A DNA stretch of 64,000 bases from Pseudomonas sp. KK4 (GTDB lineage: Bacteria > Pseudomonadota > Gammaproteobacteria > Pseudomonadales > Pseudomonadaceae), in the NCBI RefSeq assembly GCF_001984065.1, contig NZ_LYVP01000010.1:1-64000 (forward strand). The letters run 5' to 3'. Below the pieces are notes generated by a model, which saw nothing but the letters and a program-made list of their open reading frames with translations, had not been told where the DNA came from and did no database searches. Shown here one piece after another: positions 9,124 to 17,409 of this stretch (the first letter of the stretch is position 1; each line of letters begins with the position of its first letter). Both the position numbers and the translations under genes were made by a program.

Positions 9124-10224
9124 ATGAAATCTTTGAAGTATTATGAAAAGAATCGACACGCCACATGGTTAGAGTTGTTTTTTGACCTGATTTTTGTTGT
9201 TGCAATTGGCAAGGTTACGCATACTCTCGGACATCTTCATCACGGCCATTTTGAACAGGAGCAATTATGGACATTTTTACTGCTTTTTGTTCCATTATGG
9301 TGGATCTGGTCCAGCCACACGATTTACTCAAATAGGTTTGATACAGACAGTAATCTTCACCGCTTGGCAACTTTATTTTTAATGTTGCTGCTCATTGTGC
9401 TGTCTGCACGGATTGGGGAAGAATTGGAAGTCAACTATGCGCTTGTTATTGCCTGCTATTTTGGTATACGTGCCATCATCAGTATTATGTACATTTCGTC
9501 CATAAATAAATTCGATCATCGTAGCGAATTCTCCTTCAGGCTTGGCTTCGCCCTGTTAGTTAGCGCAGTTGTTAGTCTTTCATCCATTCTTTTTGACCCA
9601 CCTATGCGTTACCTTGTCGCTTACATTGGGATTTTTCTTGACATTCTGCTCCCTTTGTTTTCTTGGGGTAAGCTAAAGCCATTGCCTGCACATACAGAAC
9701 ACTTGGTTGAACGACTAGGTTTACTCACCCTCATCTTATTGGGCGAGTCGGTAATTAGTCTTACTGGAGGGTTATCTGACATTCAATGGGATCGTTATAA
9801 TGTGATGGCAGCAATCACCGGATTTATCATGATTTGCAGTATCTGGTGGATCTATTTTGATAGCTTTTACCTACTGAGCAAAAATGAAAGTAGTATGAGT
9901 GGACACTCCTTAATCTACTCGCACCTTTTTCTATTTATGGGGCTAGCACTTCTCGCAAATTTGATCAGGCATGCGATCCTGAATGACATTGCGATGCGCG
10001 ATTTCCAGATTACGTCAATCATCGGCATGGCCTTATTTTTCTTAGGCAAGCAATATGGCTACTTCATAGCGGTACCTAAAATAAGGAAATACATACTACA
10101 AAACACCTTGATCGTGTTTTCTCTAGGTGGTTTGGTTATATTCCTACCCCGCGTCGAGTACATATTGGTCGGCCTGACAGCAACCATGATCTGTTATGTT
10201 TTACTAAACTTCCGGTATCGTTGA
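9124..10224 (+). CDS. Low temperature requirement protein A (LtrA) family membrane protein
   Basis: The 366-residue product begins with the LtrA family signature (KNRHATWLELFFDLIFVVAI) and carries about ten hydrophobic segments, including LWTFLLLFVPLWWIWSS and LGLLTLILLGESVISLTGG, the second family signature. LtrA was named from Listeria growth at low temperature; the molecular role is not known. The ATG at 9124 starts directly before the conserved part. The gene is clearly richer in A+T than its neighbours (long runs such as TTTTATTTTTAATG), which suggests it came from another genome. It stands alone between a small unknown gene and a convergent oxidoreductase gene. Confidence 0.85.
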   Translation: MKSLKYYEKNRHATWLELFFDLIFVVAIGKVTHTLGHLHHGHFEQEQLWTFLLLFVPLWWIWSSHTIYSNRFDTDSNLHRLATLFLMLLLIVLSARIGEELEVNYALVIACYFGIRAIISIMYISSINKFDHRSEFSFRLGFALLVSAVVSLSSILFDPPMRYLVAYIGIFLDILLPLFSWGKLKPLPAHTEHLVERLGLLTLILLGESVISLTGGLSDIQWDRYNVMAAITGFIMICSIWWIYFDSFYLLSKNESSMSGHSLIYSHLFLFMGLALLANLIRHAILNDIAMRDFQITSIIGMALFFLGKQYGYFIAVPKIRKYILQNTLIVFSLGGLVIFLPRVEYILVGLTATMICYVLLNFRYR

Positions 10225-10365
10225 ATCTTTAACGTTGGGCCATATCACGGGTGGATCAGCTATCCGCGCACATCAATACACCCCACCAACCAAAGCGGGT
10301 GGTCGCCTGGAAAGCACGGGGGGCAAACACCGCGCGGCGGGAGGCCCGCGCCAAGCGGCAAAAAC

Positions 10366-11163
10366 CTAATCAAAGAAGGCCAGGGTCCGAACTTCGATAC
10401 TCTCACGCGGCGGGGATCCCGGCGGCGTATTGGGGTCCTTGAAGGCGGTATGGGGCGTGAAGCGGGCACGGCCGTCGTGACGTGAGTCATACCCCTTGAT
10501 CAGCAAGACTTCGTCACGGCGCATATCCGGAAAATAGTACCAGCGCTGTTGCGGATTGTAGGCCAGGTGGTAGATCTCACCGATACGATCCGGATAGACC
10601 AAATCGGTGGCCAGCAGGTCATTGGGGTCGAGCGTCGAGGCATCCAGCACCGCCAGCGGTGAGCGCTTGACGGGCCCGCTCATCGGGCGCCAGAGGTTAA
10701 TCTGGGCCACCGACACCAGTGCGGCGGCCTGATCCTGGCCCAGCACGTCGCGAATACGCTCAGGCCCCGAGCGGTCTGTGTAGTCATTATGCACACGGCT
10801 GGCTGGCCCGCGAATATCCCGCCGCTCGGCGTCGCTGCGCCTGGTGTGGTCGAAGATGACGACCCGGCTCGCGCCCGTCAACTCCTTGATCAAGGCCCTG
10901 ACCTCGTCATAGTAGACGCTTTCCACTGAGGTATCGTCGTAGAGATCGTCGACCACCGTATCCCGCCGATGGAGTTCAAACCCCTGCTTGTCCAGAGAAA
11001 GGCTGTCTGCTAACGGACGACCGTTGTGTATCGTGACCTCGCGCTCCTCCTGCTCAGCAAAGTAGTGCGGTTCACTGTTACCGGTCAGAGCCTCGGTATG
11101 CACATAGGGCTTCGTATCGTGCTTGACCAGGTAGGTGAGTTTTGTGATGACGCTAGCGGGCAT
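10366..11163 (-). CDS. CmcJ/NvfI-family oxidoreductase
   Basis: The 265-residue protein matches the CmcJ-like family of putative Fe(II)/2-oxoglutarate-type oxidoreductases found in cephamycin and fungal meroterpenoid pathways. The features seen are the HTRRS segment, the metal-site candidate RVHNDYTDRSGPER, the INLWRPM strand and RRDEVLLIKGYDS near the end, with a downstream His in FTPHTAF. The family is common in bacteria as a lone gene of unknown substrate. ATG at 11163 is taken as start, because a TTG at 11181 would add only six residues; neither has a strong ribosome-binding site. No biosynthetic partners lie nearby, so a product cannot be named. Confidence 0.75.
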   Translation of the reverse strand: MPASVITKLTYLVKHDTKPYVHTEALTGNSEPHYFAEQEEREVTIHNGRPLADSLSLDKQGFELHRRDTVVDDLYDDTSVESVYYDEVRALIKELTGASRVVIFDHTRRSDAERRDIRGPASRVHNDYTDRSGPERIRDVLGQDQAAALVSVAQINLWRPMSGPVKRSPLAVLDASTLDPNDLLATDLVYPDRIGEIYHLAYNPQQRWYYFPDMRRDEVLLIKGYDSRHDGRARFTPHTAFKDPNTPPGSPPRESIEVRTLAFFD

Positions 11164-11318
11164 ATCAGTTGTGCACTTCAAGTAACGCCTCCCGGTCTGC
11201 TGACCGCATTCGGCGTGGTGTCACCGTGGCGGCGCTGTCGCTTGCCTGTAAACTGCCTCATCCTCGATCGTATGCCTTCCAAGGGACACTTTCAAATGCA
11301 CCCCGAGGTGCATGGTCC

Positions 11319-11490
11319 CCGACCGGTAGAAAAGGACATACCTACCTCGGCACCGACGTGCAGCTTGACCAGTACTGGCGCGTCGGACTCCAGGCCCGCG
11401 CCTAGGGCGACTACTACATCGAAGTTCTGAACCAGCAGCGCAAATACGGTGGATATCCGGATGGAAGATCGCATCCCAACACATCATCTT
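11319..11490 (+). pseudogene. Possible remnant of a decayed gene
   Basis: One frame reads GHTYLGTDVQLDQYWRVGLQ, ARA, a TAG stop at 11403-11405, and then continues in the same frame as GDYYIEVLNQQRKYGGYPDG. The alternating polar and aromatic pattern before and after the stop resembles an outer-membrane beta-barrel segment, but I cannot name the family. The rest of 11164-11562 shows no gene. Confidence 0.3.
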
Positions 11491-11562
11491 TTGCGCAGCA
11501 TTGATCAGTATCTCTATCTGAGCAACCTGCGATAGCTGACCAAATTGAGAAAGAAAAAACTA

Positions 11563-11576
11563 GATATTGACATATC
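11563..11576. promoter_or_regulatory. Inverted repeat GATAT-N4-ATATC, candidate ArsR-type operator
   Basis: GATAT (11563-11567) and ATATC (11572-11576) form 5-base arms with a 4-base spacer. The same motif with the same spacing lies directly upstream of the ArsR gene at 13009-13022, and a near-copy is at 11722-11735. The site lies about 175 bases before the OYE start. Confidence 0.5.
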
Positions 11577-11721
11577 TCGATATCACAAATAGTGTGAGTT
11601 CGAAGCCACCCCCCGTATCTCAGGAAGCGCCAAATGCAGAAGATGTGGGTGAACACCTCAACGAAGCGCCTTACGGTTTGCTCTGATCCCGTGGATCCGC
11701 ATCCATTTAGCGTAATACATC

Positions 11722-11735
11722 GATATTTCTATATA
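11722..11735. promoter_or_regulatory. Near-copy of the GATAT-N4-ATATC operator just upstream of the OYE gene
   Basis: The sequence is GATAT, four bases, then ATATA, one base off the perfect motif. It ends 14 bases before the ATG at 11750 and so overlaps the region of promoter and leader. A repressor bound here would block the OYE gene. Confidence 0.42.
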
Positions 11736-11749
11736 TGCAGGTAAATGAA

Positions 11750-12874
11750 ATGACACAGTCCGCGCTCTTCAAAACCGCACAGCTGGGGCCCTACACCCTC
11801 AAGAATCGAATCGTTTTGCCACCACTTACCCGTTCGCGTAGCTCCCAGCCTGGCAACATTCCGAACGATCTCATGGCCACTTATTACCGCCAGCGTACTG
11901 GCGCGGGATTCATGGTGACCGAAGGCACCCAGATCGAGCCTCGTGGACAGGGTTATGCCTGGACTCCCGGCATTCACAGCGCCGAGCAGATTGAAGGCTG
12001 GCGCAAAATCACCGACGCCGTTCACGCCGAAGGGGGTGTGATCTTCGCTCAACTTTGGCATGTCGGCCGCGTGTCGCACATGTCCTTGCAGCCCGGCGGT
12101 GAAGCGCCGGTCGCGCCGTCAGCCATAAAGGCGGACAACGTCAAGGTATTCATCGAGACCGGCCCTGGCACGGGTGCACTGGCCGATCCATCGACCCCGC
12201 GCGCTCTTTCCACCGCAGAGGTGAAAGAACTGGTCCAGCTCTATGCACAGGCGGCCCGCAATGCCCTGGACGCTGGGTTCGATGGGGTGGAACTGCACTG
12301 CGCGAACGGCTACCTGGTGAACCAGTTCATTTCCGCCCACACAAACCAGCGTGATGATGAATATGGTGGCTCGTTGCAAAATCGACTGCGCTTCCTGCGC
12401 GAAATCACCCAGGCAGTTGCTGGCGTCGTTGGCAAGGAGCGTATGGGCGTTCGCTTCGCCCCGCTCTTCGCGACCACCGATGAAGATCGCGTCTACCTCG
12501 GCCTGGTCGAGAAAGATCCCCATCAAACCTATGTCGAAGCGGTGAAGATTCTCGAGGAAGTGGGTATCGCCTACCTGTCGCTCGCCGAGGCCGACTGGGA
12601 GAACGCACCCGATCTACCTGAGGCGTTCCGGGAAGATATTCGCAGTATCTTCAGCGGTAAGATTCTCTATGCCGGCAGGTACACCGCTGAACGCGGAAAT
12701 CGTGTCATCCAGGCGGGTTGGGGGGATCTGATCGCGTTTGGTCGTCCTTTCATCGCCAACCCCGACCTGCCCGCCCGTATCGCCAACGACTGGCCGCTCA
12801 ATCCGGTCGACCCGACAAGCATGTATGGCGGTACCGACAAGGGCTACACCGACTATCCGAGCTATCGCCCCTAA
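11750..12874 (+). CDS. Old Yellow Enzyme, NemA-like alkene reductase
   Basis: The 374-residue protein is an FMN-dependent TIM-barrel ene-reductase. It shows the N-terminal KNRIVLPPLTRSR strand, the substrate-site HCANGYLVNQF (a His-x-x-Asn pair), QLWHVGRVSH, and the phosphate-binding end segment FGRPFIANPDLPARI. Such enzymes reduce maleimides, quinones, nitro compounds and alpha,beta-unsaturated carbonyls with NAD(P)H in the cytoplasm. ATG at 11750 is chosen because CAGGT sits 7 bases upstream; an in-frame ATG at 11735 has none. The ArsR-type gene at 13048 follows, and shared GATAT-N4-ATATC sites suggest that it controls this gene. Confidence 0.92.
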   Translation: MTQSALFKTAQLGPYTLKNRIVLPPLTRSRSSQPGNIPNDLMATYYRQRTGAGFMVTEGTQIEPRGQGYAWTPGIHSAEQIEGWRKITDAVHAEGGVIFAQLWHVGRVSHMSLQPGGEAPVAPSAIKADNVKVFIETGPGTGALADPSTPRALSTAEVKELVQLYAQAARNALDAGFDGVELHCANGYLVNQFISAHTNQRDDEYGGSLQNRLRFLREITQAVAGVVGKERMGVRFAPLFATTDEDRVYLGLVEKDPHQTYVEAVKILEEVGIAYLSLAEADWENAPDLPEAFREDIRSIFSGKILYAGRYTAERGNRVIQAGWGDLIAFGRPFIANPDLPARIANDWPLNPVDPTSMYGGTDKGYTDYPSYRP

Positions 12875-13008
12875 GCAATCCGCGCCGCGTCCCGGACTCC
12901 AGGGCGCGGCTTACGCTTGCTGACCGAGGAAGAGGAACATCTTGCCTGGCAACAAACGGACGCAGAGGCCACTTTGGGTGCCTTCCAATTCTCCGTGCGA
13001 ACGACGAA

Positions 13009-13022
13009 GATATCGCAATATC
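13009..13022. promoter_or_regulatory. Inverted repeat GATAT-N4-ATATC in front of the ArsR-type gene
   Basis: GATAT at 13009-13013 and ATATC at 13018-13022 are perfect arms with a 4-base spacer, 25 bases before the ATG at 13048. The position fits autorepression. The same arms and spacer occur upstream of the OYE gene. Confidence 0.52.
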
Positions 13023-13047
13023 GCGAAAAACAGGTATCGCCAACTTT

Positions 13048-13353
13048 ATGAACATTGACATCAACGAAGCCCTGAAAGCCTTGGCGAACCCGACGCGCCT
13101 GGACATCCTCAATTGGCTCAAGGATCCCAGGACGAACTTTCCCGAGCAGGAAGTCGACCCGGAAACAGTAGGCGTGTGCGTCAGCATCATCCAGGAGCGC
13201 ACGGGCCTTTCGCAGTCCACTACATCGCTTTACCTCACAACCCTGCAGCGCGCGCACCTGGTAACCTCGCAGCGGATAGGCCCTTGGACCTATTACAAAC
13301 GTCACGACGAAAATATCAATGCCTTTTTCAAAGCGCTGCAAGAAAAGATCTAG
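13048..13353 (+). CDS. ArsR-family winged-helix repressor
   Basis: The 101-residue protein is an ArsR/SmtB-type winged helix: an N-terminal ALKALANPTRLDILNWL helix, the recognition helix TGLSQSTTSLYLTTLQRAHLV and the wing RIGPWTYYKRH. Metal-binding Cys pairs are absent (a single Cys in VGVCVSI), so it may sense electrophiles by thiol modification or another small molecule. It lies 173 bases after the OYE gene. The candidate operator at 13009-13022 is repeated upstream of that gene, which points to control of both. Confidence 0.85.
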   Translation: MNIDINEALKALANPTRLDILNWLKDPRTNFPEQEVDPETVGVCVSIIQERTGLSQSTTSLYLTTLQRAHLVTSQRIGPWTYYKRHDENINAFFKALQEKI

Positions 13354-13449
13354 GTCCAGGCTACCTGAGGACCGTTTACCGGCGGCGCCCAAAGCTTTCC
13401 CTTAACGAAAGCGCTTCAAAAGGTGGATTGTCGCCCATCAGCGCTCAGT

Positions 13450-14337
13450 TTAAACGGGGTGGGCCGCGACCCACTCTTTGAGATGAGCAACAAAACTGAG
13501 AACAGTCGGAGCGATGTTTTCTCTCGAAGGGTATACCGCATAGATTCCCACCGGCGGCTCAATGGCCCAATCGGAAAATGCCTCCACCAGTTTTCCTGAA
13601 TCAAGATCATCTCGTATATGCCAGTCCATCAGCAGCGCTACTCCATGCCCATCTATTGCCATCTGGCGAACCACTTCCCCCAAACTGGATGAAAAACGGT
13701 TGCGTATTTTGCATGTTTTTTTAACGCCTCCTCGGGACATGGTCCAACTGGAATCTTTTCCGACGATGAGGCCGTCCAGCGTGGTTAAGTCTTTTGGAGA
13801 GGTAGGCATACCCTGTTTTTCCCAATATTGGGGGGCGGCGCAAATCAGACGTCGGGACGCAGAAATCCTCTGCGCGATCAGGGATGAATCGGCCATTACT
13901 CCGTGCCGAATCGCAAGGTCGGTACCATGGGCGGCCAAATCAACCAGTTGATCTGTCGGGTGTAAATCAACGATAACGCCAGGGTAGCGTTTGAGATAAC
14001 TGCTCACGACGCTCGATAAATAACCTTGGGCAAATGTCGCGGAAGCGGTTATGCGTAGATGACCGGTAATTTCGGTCTTCTGGAAAAATCCTCGCTCCGC
14101 TTTTTCGACGCTTTCCAGGATGCTTAGTGCGTGTTGATAAAGCTTCTCACCGTCCGAAGTGGGACTTAGCTTGCGGGTGGTGCGGTTAAAAAGTCTCCGA
14201 CCAACGCTGTCTTCAAGGGCCAGAAGACGCTTGCTTGCGCCTGCGGCAGTTATCCCCATGCGTTCGGACGCTGCGCGAATGGAACCCTCCTCGAAAACAG
14301 CAATAAACAACCGCAATTCATCAATGGAATCCAGCAT
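13450..14337 (-). CDS. LysR-family transcriptional regulator
   Basis: The 295-residue protein starts with a LysR helix-turn-helix (ELRLFIAVFEEGSIRAASE, then MGITAAGASKRLLALEDSV) and has an effector-binding domain from about residue 90. It is divergent from the quinone-oxidoreductase-like gene at 14441 with 103 bases between, so that gene is the likely target. ATG at 14337 starts at the conserved position. The effector is unknown; the neighbours suggest a quinone or reactive carbonyl. Confidence 0.9.
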   Translation of the reverse strand: MLDSIDELRLFIAVFEEGSIRAASERMGITAAGASKRLLALEDSVGRRLFNRTTRKLSPTSDGEKLYQHALSILESVEKAERGFFQKTEITGHLRITASATFAQGYLSSVVSSYLKRYPGVIVDLHPTDQLVDLAAHGTDLAIRHGVMADSSLIAQRISASRRLICAAPQYWEKQGMPTSPKDLTTLDGLIVGKDSSWTMSRGGVKKTCKIRNRFSSSLGEVVRQMAIDGHGVALLMDWHIRDDLDSGKLVEAFSDWAIEPPVGIYAVYPSRENIAPTVLSFVAHLKEWVAAHPV

Positions 14338-14440
14338 TTATTACCAACCAAAAGGACCGAAAGATTCAATAATTCTAGCGTATTTATCCCATATTACTGA
14401 TGATAAATTTGTTGGCCTATTGTTCCTCGGAGTTTAAGCC

Positions 14441-15439
14441 TTGAAAGCCATTGTGATAAATCAGCATGGTAACTCAGACCTTTTTGTAGAAATTAATACG
14501 GAAAACCCCGTTGCCCGCCCAGGTCATGTGATTATCGACGTGCGGGCGACAAGCGTGAATCCAGTGGACACGAAAATTCGTCGGGGCAGCGAAGGTACGG
14601 CCGGTCTGACTTTTCCGGCAATTCTTCACATCGATGTTTCAGGGGTGGTCAGCTCCGTTGGTGCTGGTGTGACCCGCTTTAACGTAGGCGATGAAGTCTA
14701 TGGCTGTTTCGGCGGCATCGTGGGGATTCCCGGTGCGCTGGCAGATCAGATGGAGGCCGATGCTGAGATGCTTGCTCTAAAACCCAAGTCGCTCTCTTTT
14801 GGCGAAGCAGCCAGCTTGCCGCTCGTGGCAATTACGGCCTGGGAGGCGCTGATCGACCGAGCCTCGATCAAACCCAATGACAACGTCTTGGTGCATGGTG
14901 GCACCGGTGGTGTTGGGCACATAGGCATTCAATTGGCCAAGGTCCTGGGGGCCAGGGTTTCGACGACGGTTTCAACGCCAGAAAAAGCGGAAATTGCCCG
15001 TCAACTGGGCGCCGATGAGATTATTTTTTATAACAGCGAGACGCCCCAGGAATACAGTCAGCGAATCACCGAAGGAAAAGGATTCGATACGGTCTTCGAT
15101 ACCTTGGGCGGTGAGGTCTTACAAAACTCACTGAAAGCCGCGAAGCTTAAGGGCCATGTGGTCTCGATCATCGGTTACGACAGCTACGATCTGACCGAAA
15201 TGCACTTTAAGGCATTGAGACTCGACTTTGTATTCATGGCTATTTCGATCATTCATAACGAAGGCCGCAAGCACCATGGCGAGATCCTGCAAAGACTGGC
15301 TGCCCTGGTTGATCGCGGCCTGGTTAAACCATTGATCGATGAGCGCCATGACTTCACTGCTGCGGGTGTCAGCGCGGCACATGATCGCCTTGAGTTAGGC
15401 CGTGCCATTGGCAAAGTCGTCATTGAGCGACAGGCTTAG
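14441..15439 (+). CDS. Zinc-independent quinone oxidoreductase-like MDR protein
   Basis: The 332-residue protein belongs to the medium-chain dehydrogenase/reductase superfamily, quinone oxidoreductase branch. It starts MKAIVINQHGNSDLF, has the NPVDTKIRRG segment and an NADPH-binding HGGTGGVGHIGIQLAK motif (near residue 150), and lacks the zinc-ligand Cys cluster of alcohol dehydrogenases. The start is a TTG at 14441 with CGGAG 8 bases upstream; no ATG fits. It probably reduces quinones or activated alkenes with NADPH. The divergent LysR gene likely controls it. Its last codon overlaps the end of the convergent ArsR gene by 4 bases. Confidence 0.88.
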   Translation: MKAIVINQHGNSDLFVEINTENPVARPGHVIIDVRATSVNPVDTKIRRGSEGTAGLTFPAILHIDVSGVVSSVGAGVTRFNVGDEVYGCFGGIVGIPGALADQMEADAEMLALKPKSLSFGEAASLPLVAITAWEALIDRASIKPNDNVLVHGGTGGVGHIGIQLAKVLGARVSTTVSTPEKAEIARQLGADEIIFYNSETPQEYSQRITEGKGFDTVFDTLGGEVLQNSLKAAKLKGHVVSIIGYDSYDLTEMHFKALRLDFVFMAISIIHNEGRKHHGEILQRLAALVDRGLVKPLIDERHDFTAAGVSAAHDRLELGRAIGKVVIERQA

Positions 15440-15738
15440 TCGTGCTGGGACAGGATCGCTTCCAGCAGGCCCGGAAAACGGTTACTCAAGTCTTCTCTAC
15501 GCAACGAGTTCATGTGGGTCGTGCCGATGGTCTGGGTTTGAACCAAGCCGGCATCTCGCAGCACCCGAAAATGATGGGACATGGTGGACTTAGCGCGGCC
15601 ACCGTCCAGGTCGCCGCAGCTGGCCTCTCCCAGCTCGGCGAGGCGCCGAACAATCTCCAGGCGTACAGGGTCGCTCAAGGCGTAAAACAGACGCTCAAGA
15701 ACGAATTCGCTGAGAGGAAGGTGTTTGAAGGGGCGCAT
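15436..15738 (-). CDS. ArsR-family winged-helix repressor next to xenA
   Basis: The 100-residue protein has the ArsR pattern FYALSDPVRLEIVRRLAELG followed by SCGDLDGG and the recognition helix KSTMSHHFRVLRDAGLV. One Cys (in ASCGDL) lies just before the DNA-reading part. ATG at 15738 is preferred to a GTG at 15753. It is divergent from xenA; a perfect inverted repeat lies midway between the two starts, so it is a likely autoregulated repressor of xenA. The ligand is not known, but XenA substrates are electrophiles. Confidence 0.87.
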   Translation of the reverse strand: MRPFKHLPLSEFVLERLFYALSDPVRLEIVRRLAELGEASCGDLDGGRAKSTMSHHFRVLRDAGLVQTQTIGTTHMNSLRREDLSNRFPGLLEAILSQHD

Positions 15739-15773
15739 GAGCGAATCATACACGGGTTTGCTCTAGGTCAATA

Positions 15774-15791
15774 GTTCGAATATTATCGAAC
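15774..15791. promoter_or_regulatory. Perfect inverted repeat GTTCGA-N6-TCGAAC, candidate ArsR operator
   Basis: Six-base arms GTTCGA (15774-15779) and TCGAAC (15786-15791) flank an A+T-rich 6-base spacer. The site is 35 bases from the ArsR start on one side and 33 bases from the xenA start on the other. This symmetry is what an autoregulated divergent repressor would need. Confidence 0.62.
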
Positions 15792-15824
15792 AACAGTAAT
15801 AGTATCCCTCGGAGAAAAAACCTG

Positions 15825-16916
15825 ATGTCTGCACTGTTCCAACCTTTCACGCTCAAGGATGTCTCCCTTCGCAACCGGATCGCGATTCCCCCCATGTGCA
15901 TGTACTCGGCCAATGATGGCCTGATCAACGATTGGCACACTGTGCACTATGCCACCCTCGCGCGTGGCGGGGCGGGACTGGTGGTTGTCGAGGCGACCGC
16001 CGTGTCACCCGAAGGACGGATCACGCCTGGCTGCGCTGGTATCTGGAATGATGAGCTCGCTCGTGCCTTCGTGCCGGTGGTGCAATCGATCAAGGCTGCC
16101 GGCGCAGTGCCAGGTATCCAGATTGCCCACGCGGGGCGCAAGGCCAGTGCGAACCGTCCTTGGGAAGGTGATGATCATATCGGCGAGGATGATTTGCGTG
16201 GCTGGCAGACCATCGCCCCGTCTGCTGTTGCCTTTGGCGCTCACCTCGCCAAGCAGCCGAAAGCCATGACGCTGGACGATATCGCCCGAGTGCGCGAGGA
16301 TTTTGTCTCCGCCGCTCGCCGTGCACGTGAAGCCGGCTTCGAGTGGTTGGAGCTGCATTTCGCCCATGGCTATCTGGCCCAGTCATTCCTCTCTGAACAC
16401 TCCAACCTTCGTGACGACGCCTATGGCGGAAATTTCGATAACCGTAGCCGCTTTCTGCTGGAAACACTGGCGGCGGTTCGCGAAGTATGGCCAGAGCACT
16501 TGCCGCTGACCGCTCGTCTGGGTGTCATCGAATACGACGGTCGGGATGAACAGACCTTGTCAGAGGCTATCGAACTGACACGTCGTTTCAAGGACGGTGG
16601 ATTGGACTTACTCAGCGTCAGTATCGGGTTCACCATCCCTGAATCCAACATTCCTTGGGCCCCCGGTTTCATGGGCGAAGTTACCCAGCGGGTACGGCGC
16701 GAGGCGGGGATTGCGGTGGCCTCGGCATGGGGTTTCGGCACGCCGAGCGTCGCCGAAGAAGCGGTGAAGAGTGGTCAACTGGACCTGGCGATGATTGGTC
16801 GGGCGCACCTGGGCAATCCCAACTGGTCCTATTCAGCCGCCCAGGCGCTGGGTGTAGAGCGTGCTGCCTGGACCCTGCCCGCTCCCTATGCCCATTGGCT
16901 TGAACGCTACAGGTGA
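15825..16916 (+). CDS. xenA: Xenobiotic reductase XenA (Old Yellow Enzyme)
   Basis: The 363-residue product matches P. putida XenA closely along its length (start MSALFQPFTLKDVSLRNRIA, end LPAPYAHWLERYR). It keeps Cys25, which tunes the flavin potential in XenA, the Tyr27 after it, and the substrate-anchoring pair in LHFAHGYLAQSF. XenA uses FMN and NADPH to reduce 2-cyclohexenone, coumarins, nitroglycerin and related compounds. It is of the thermophilic-like/YqjM class, distinct from the NemA-like enzyme at 11750. A divergent ArsR gene and the 15774-15791 operator indicate induction on loss of repression. ABM and dehydrogenase genes follow downstream. Confidence 0.95.
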   Translation: MSALFQPFTLKDVSLRNRIAIPPMCMYSANDGLINDWHTVHYATLARGGAGLVVVEATAVSPEGRITPGCAGIWNDELARAFVPVVQSIKAAGAVPGIQIAHAGRKASANRPWEGDDHIGEDDLRGWQTIAPSAVAFGAHLAKQPKAMTLDDIARVREDFVSAARRAREAGFEWLELHFAHGYLAQSFLSEHSNLRDDAYGGNFDNRSRFLLETLAAVREVWPEHLPLTARLGVIEYDGRDEQTLSEAIELTRRFKDGGLDLLSVSIGFTIPESNIPWAPGFMGEVTQRVRREAGIAVASAWGFGTPSVAEEAVKSGQLDLAMIGRAHLGNPNWSYSAAQALGVERAAWTLPAPYAHWLERYR

Positions 16917-17105
16917 TCCCGCCGGAGCGAGGGCGCTCGCATGGCCTTAGGGCTATCAACTTGGTCGAATGCCCAAGCGGGCAAGATTGTTGTCGCGCTC
17001 TCACCCGGATTCAGGTTTTTGGCCGCATGGCCGGCATGGACATCTTCGATACTCCGTGCCAGCCAATGCGCTCCCTCTTTATATCGCACACAGACAGGAG
17101 GTTTG

Positions 17106-17399
17106 ATGACCACCCCTCTGACACTGATTGCCACCTTGGTCGCCAAGGCCGGCTTCGAAGCCGAGCTCGAGCAAACGCTGCAGGGCCTGCAAAGCCCAAG
17201 CCGAGGCGAAGCGGACTGTATCCAGTACGACTTCCATCGTGATGCCGAGCAGGCTCGCACTTTCCACATGATCGAGCAGTGGCGGGACGAAGCGGCGCTG
17301 ACTGCTCACGAAGCGACACCGCATTTTCAGGCAGCGCTCCCTTTCATCGAACGTGCTGCTGAAAAGCTCACCATCACGAAAATGTATCGCATCTCCTGA
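17106..17399 (+). CDS. Antibiotic biosynthesis monooxygenase (ABM)/YgiN-like protein
   Basis: The 97-residue protein is a dimeric alpha+beta barrel of the ABM family: TLIATLVAKAGFEAELEQTL, the CIQYDFHRD strand and the HMIEQWRDEAALTAHEATPHF segment. E. coli YgiN acts as a quinol monooxygenase, so this one may work on quinones formed or reduced by its neighbours. The ATG at 17106 follows CAGGAGG closely. The next gene, a quinone-oxidoreductase-like dehydrogenase, starts 10 bases after its stop, so they form an operon, possibly with xenA (189-base gap). Confidence 0.87.
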   Translation: MTTPLTLIATLVAKAGFEAELEQTLQGLQSPSRGEADCIQYDFHRDAEQARTFHMIEQWRDEAALTAHEATPHFQAALPFIERAAEKLTITKMYRIS

Positions 17400-17409
17400 G
17401 GATCTTCGA

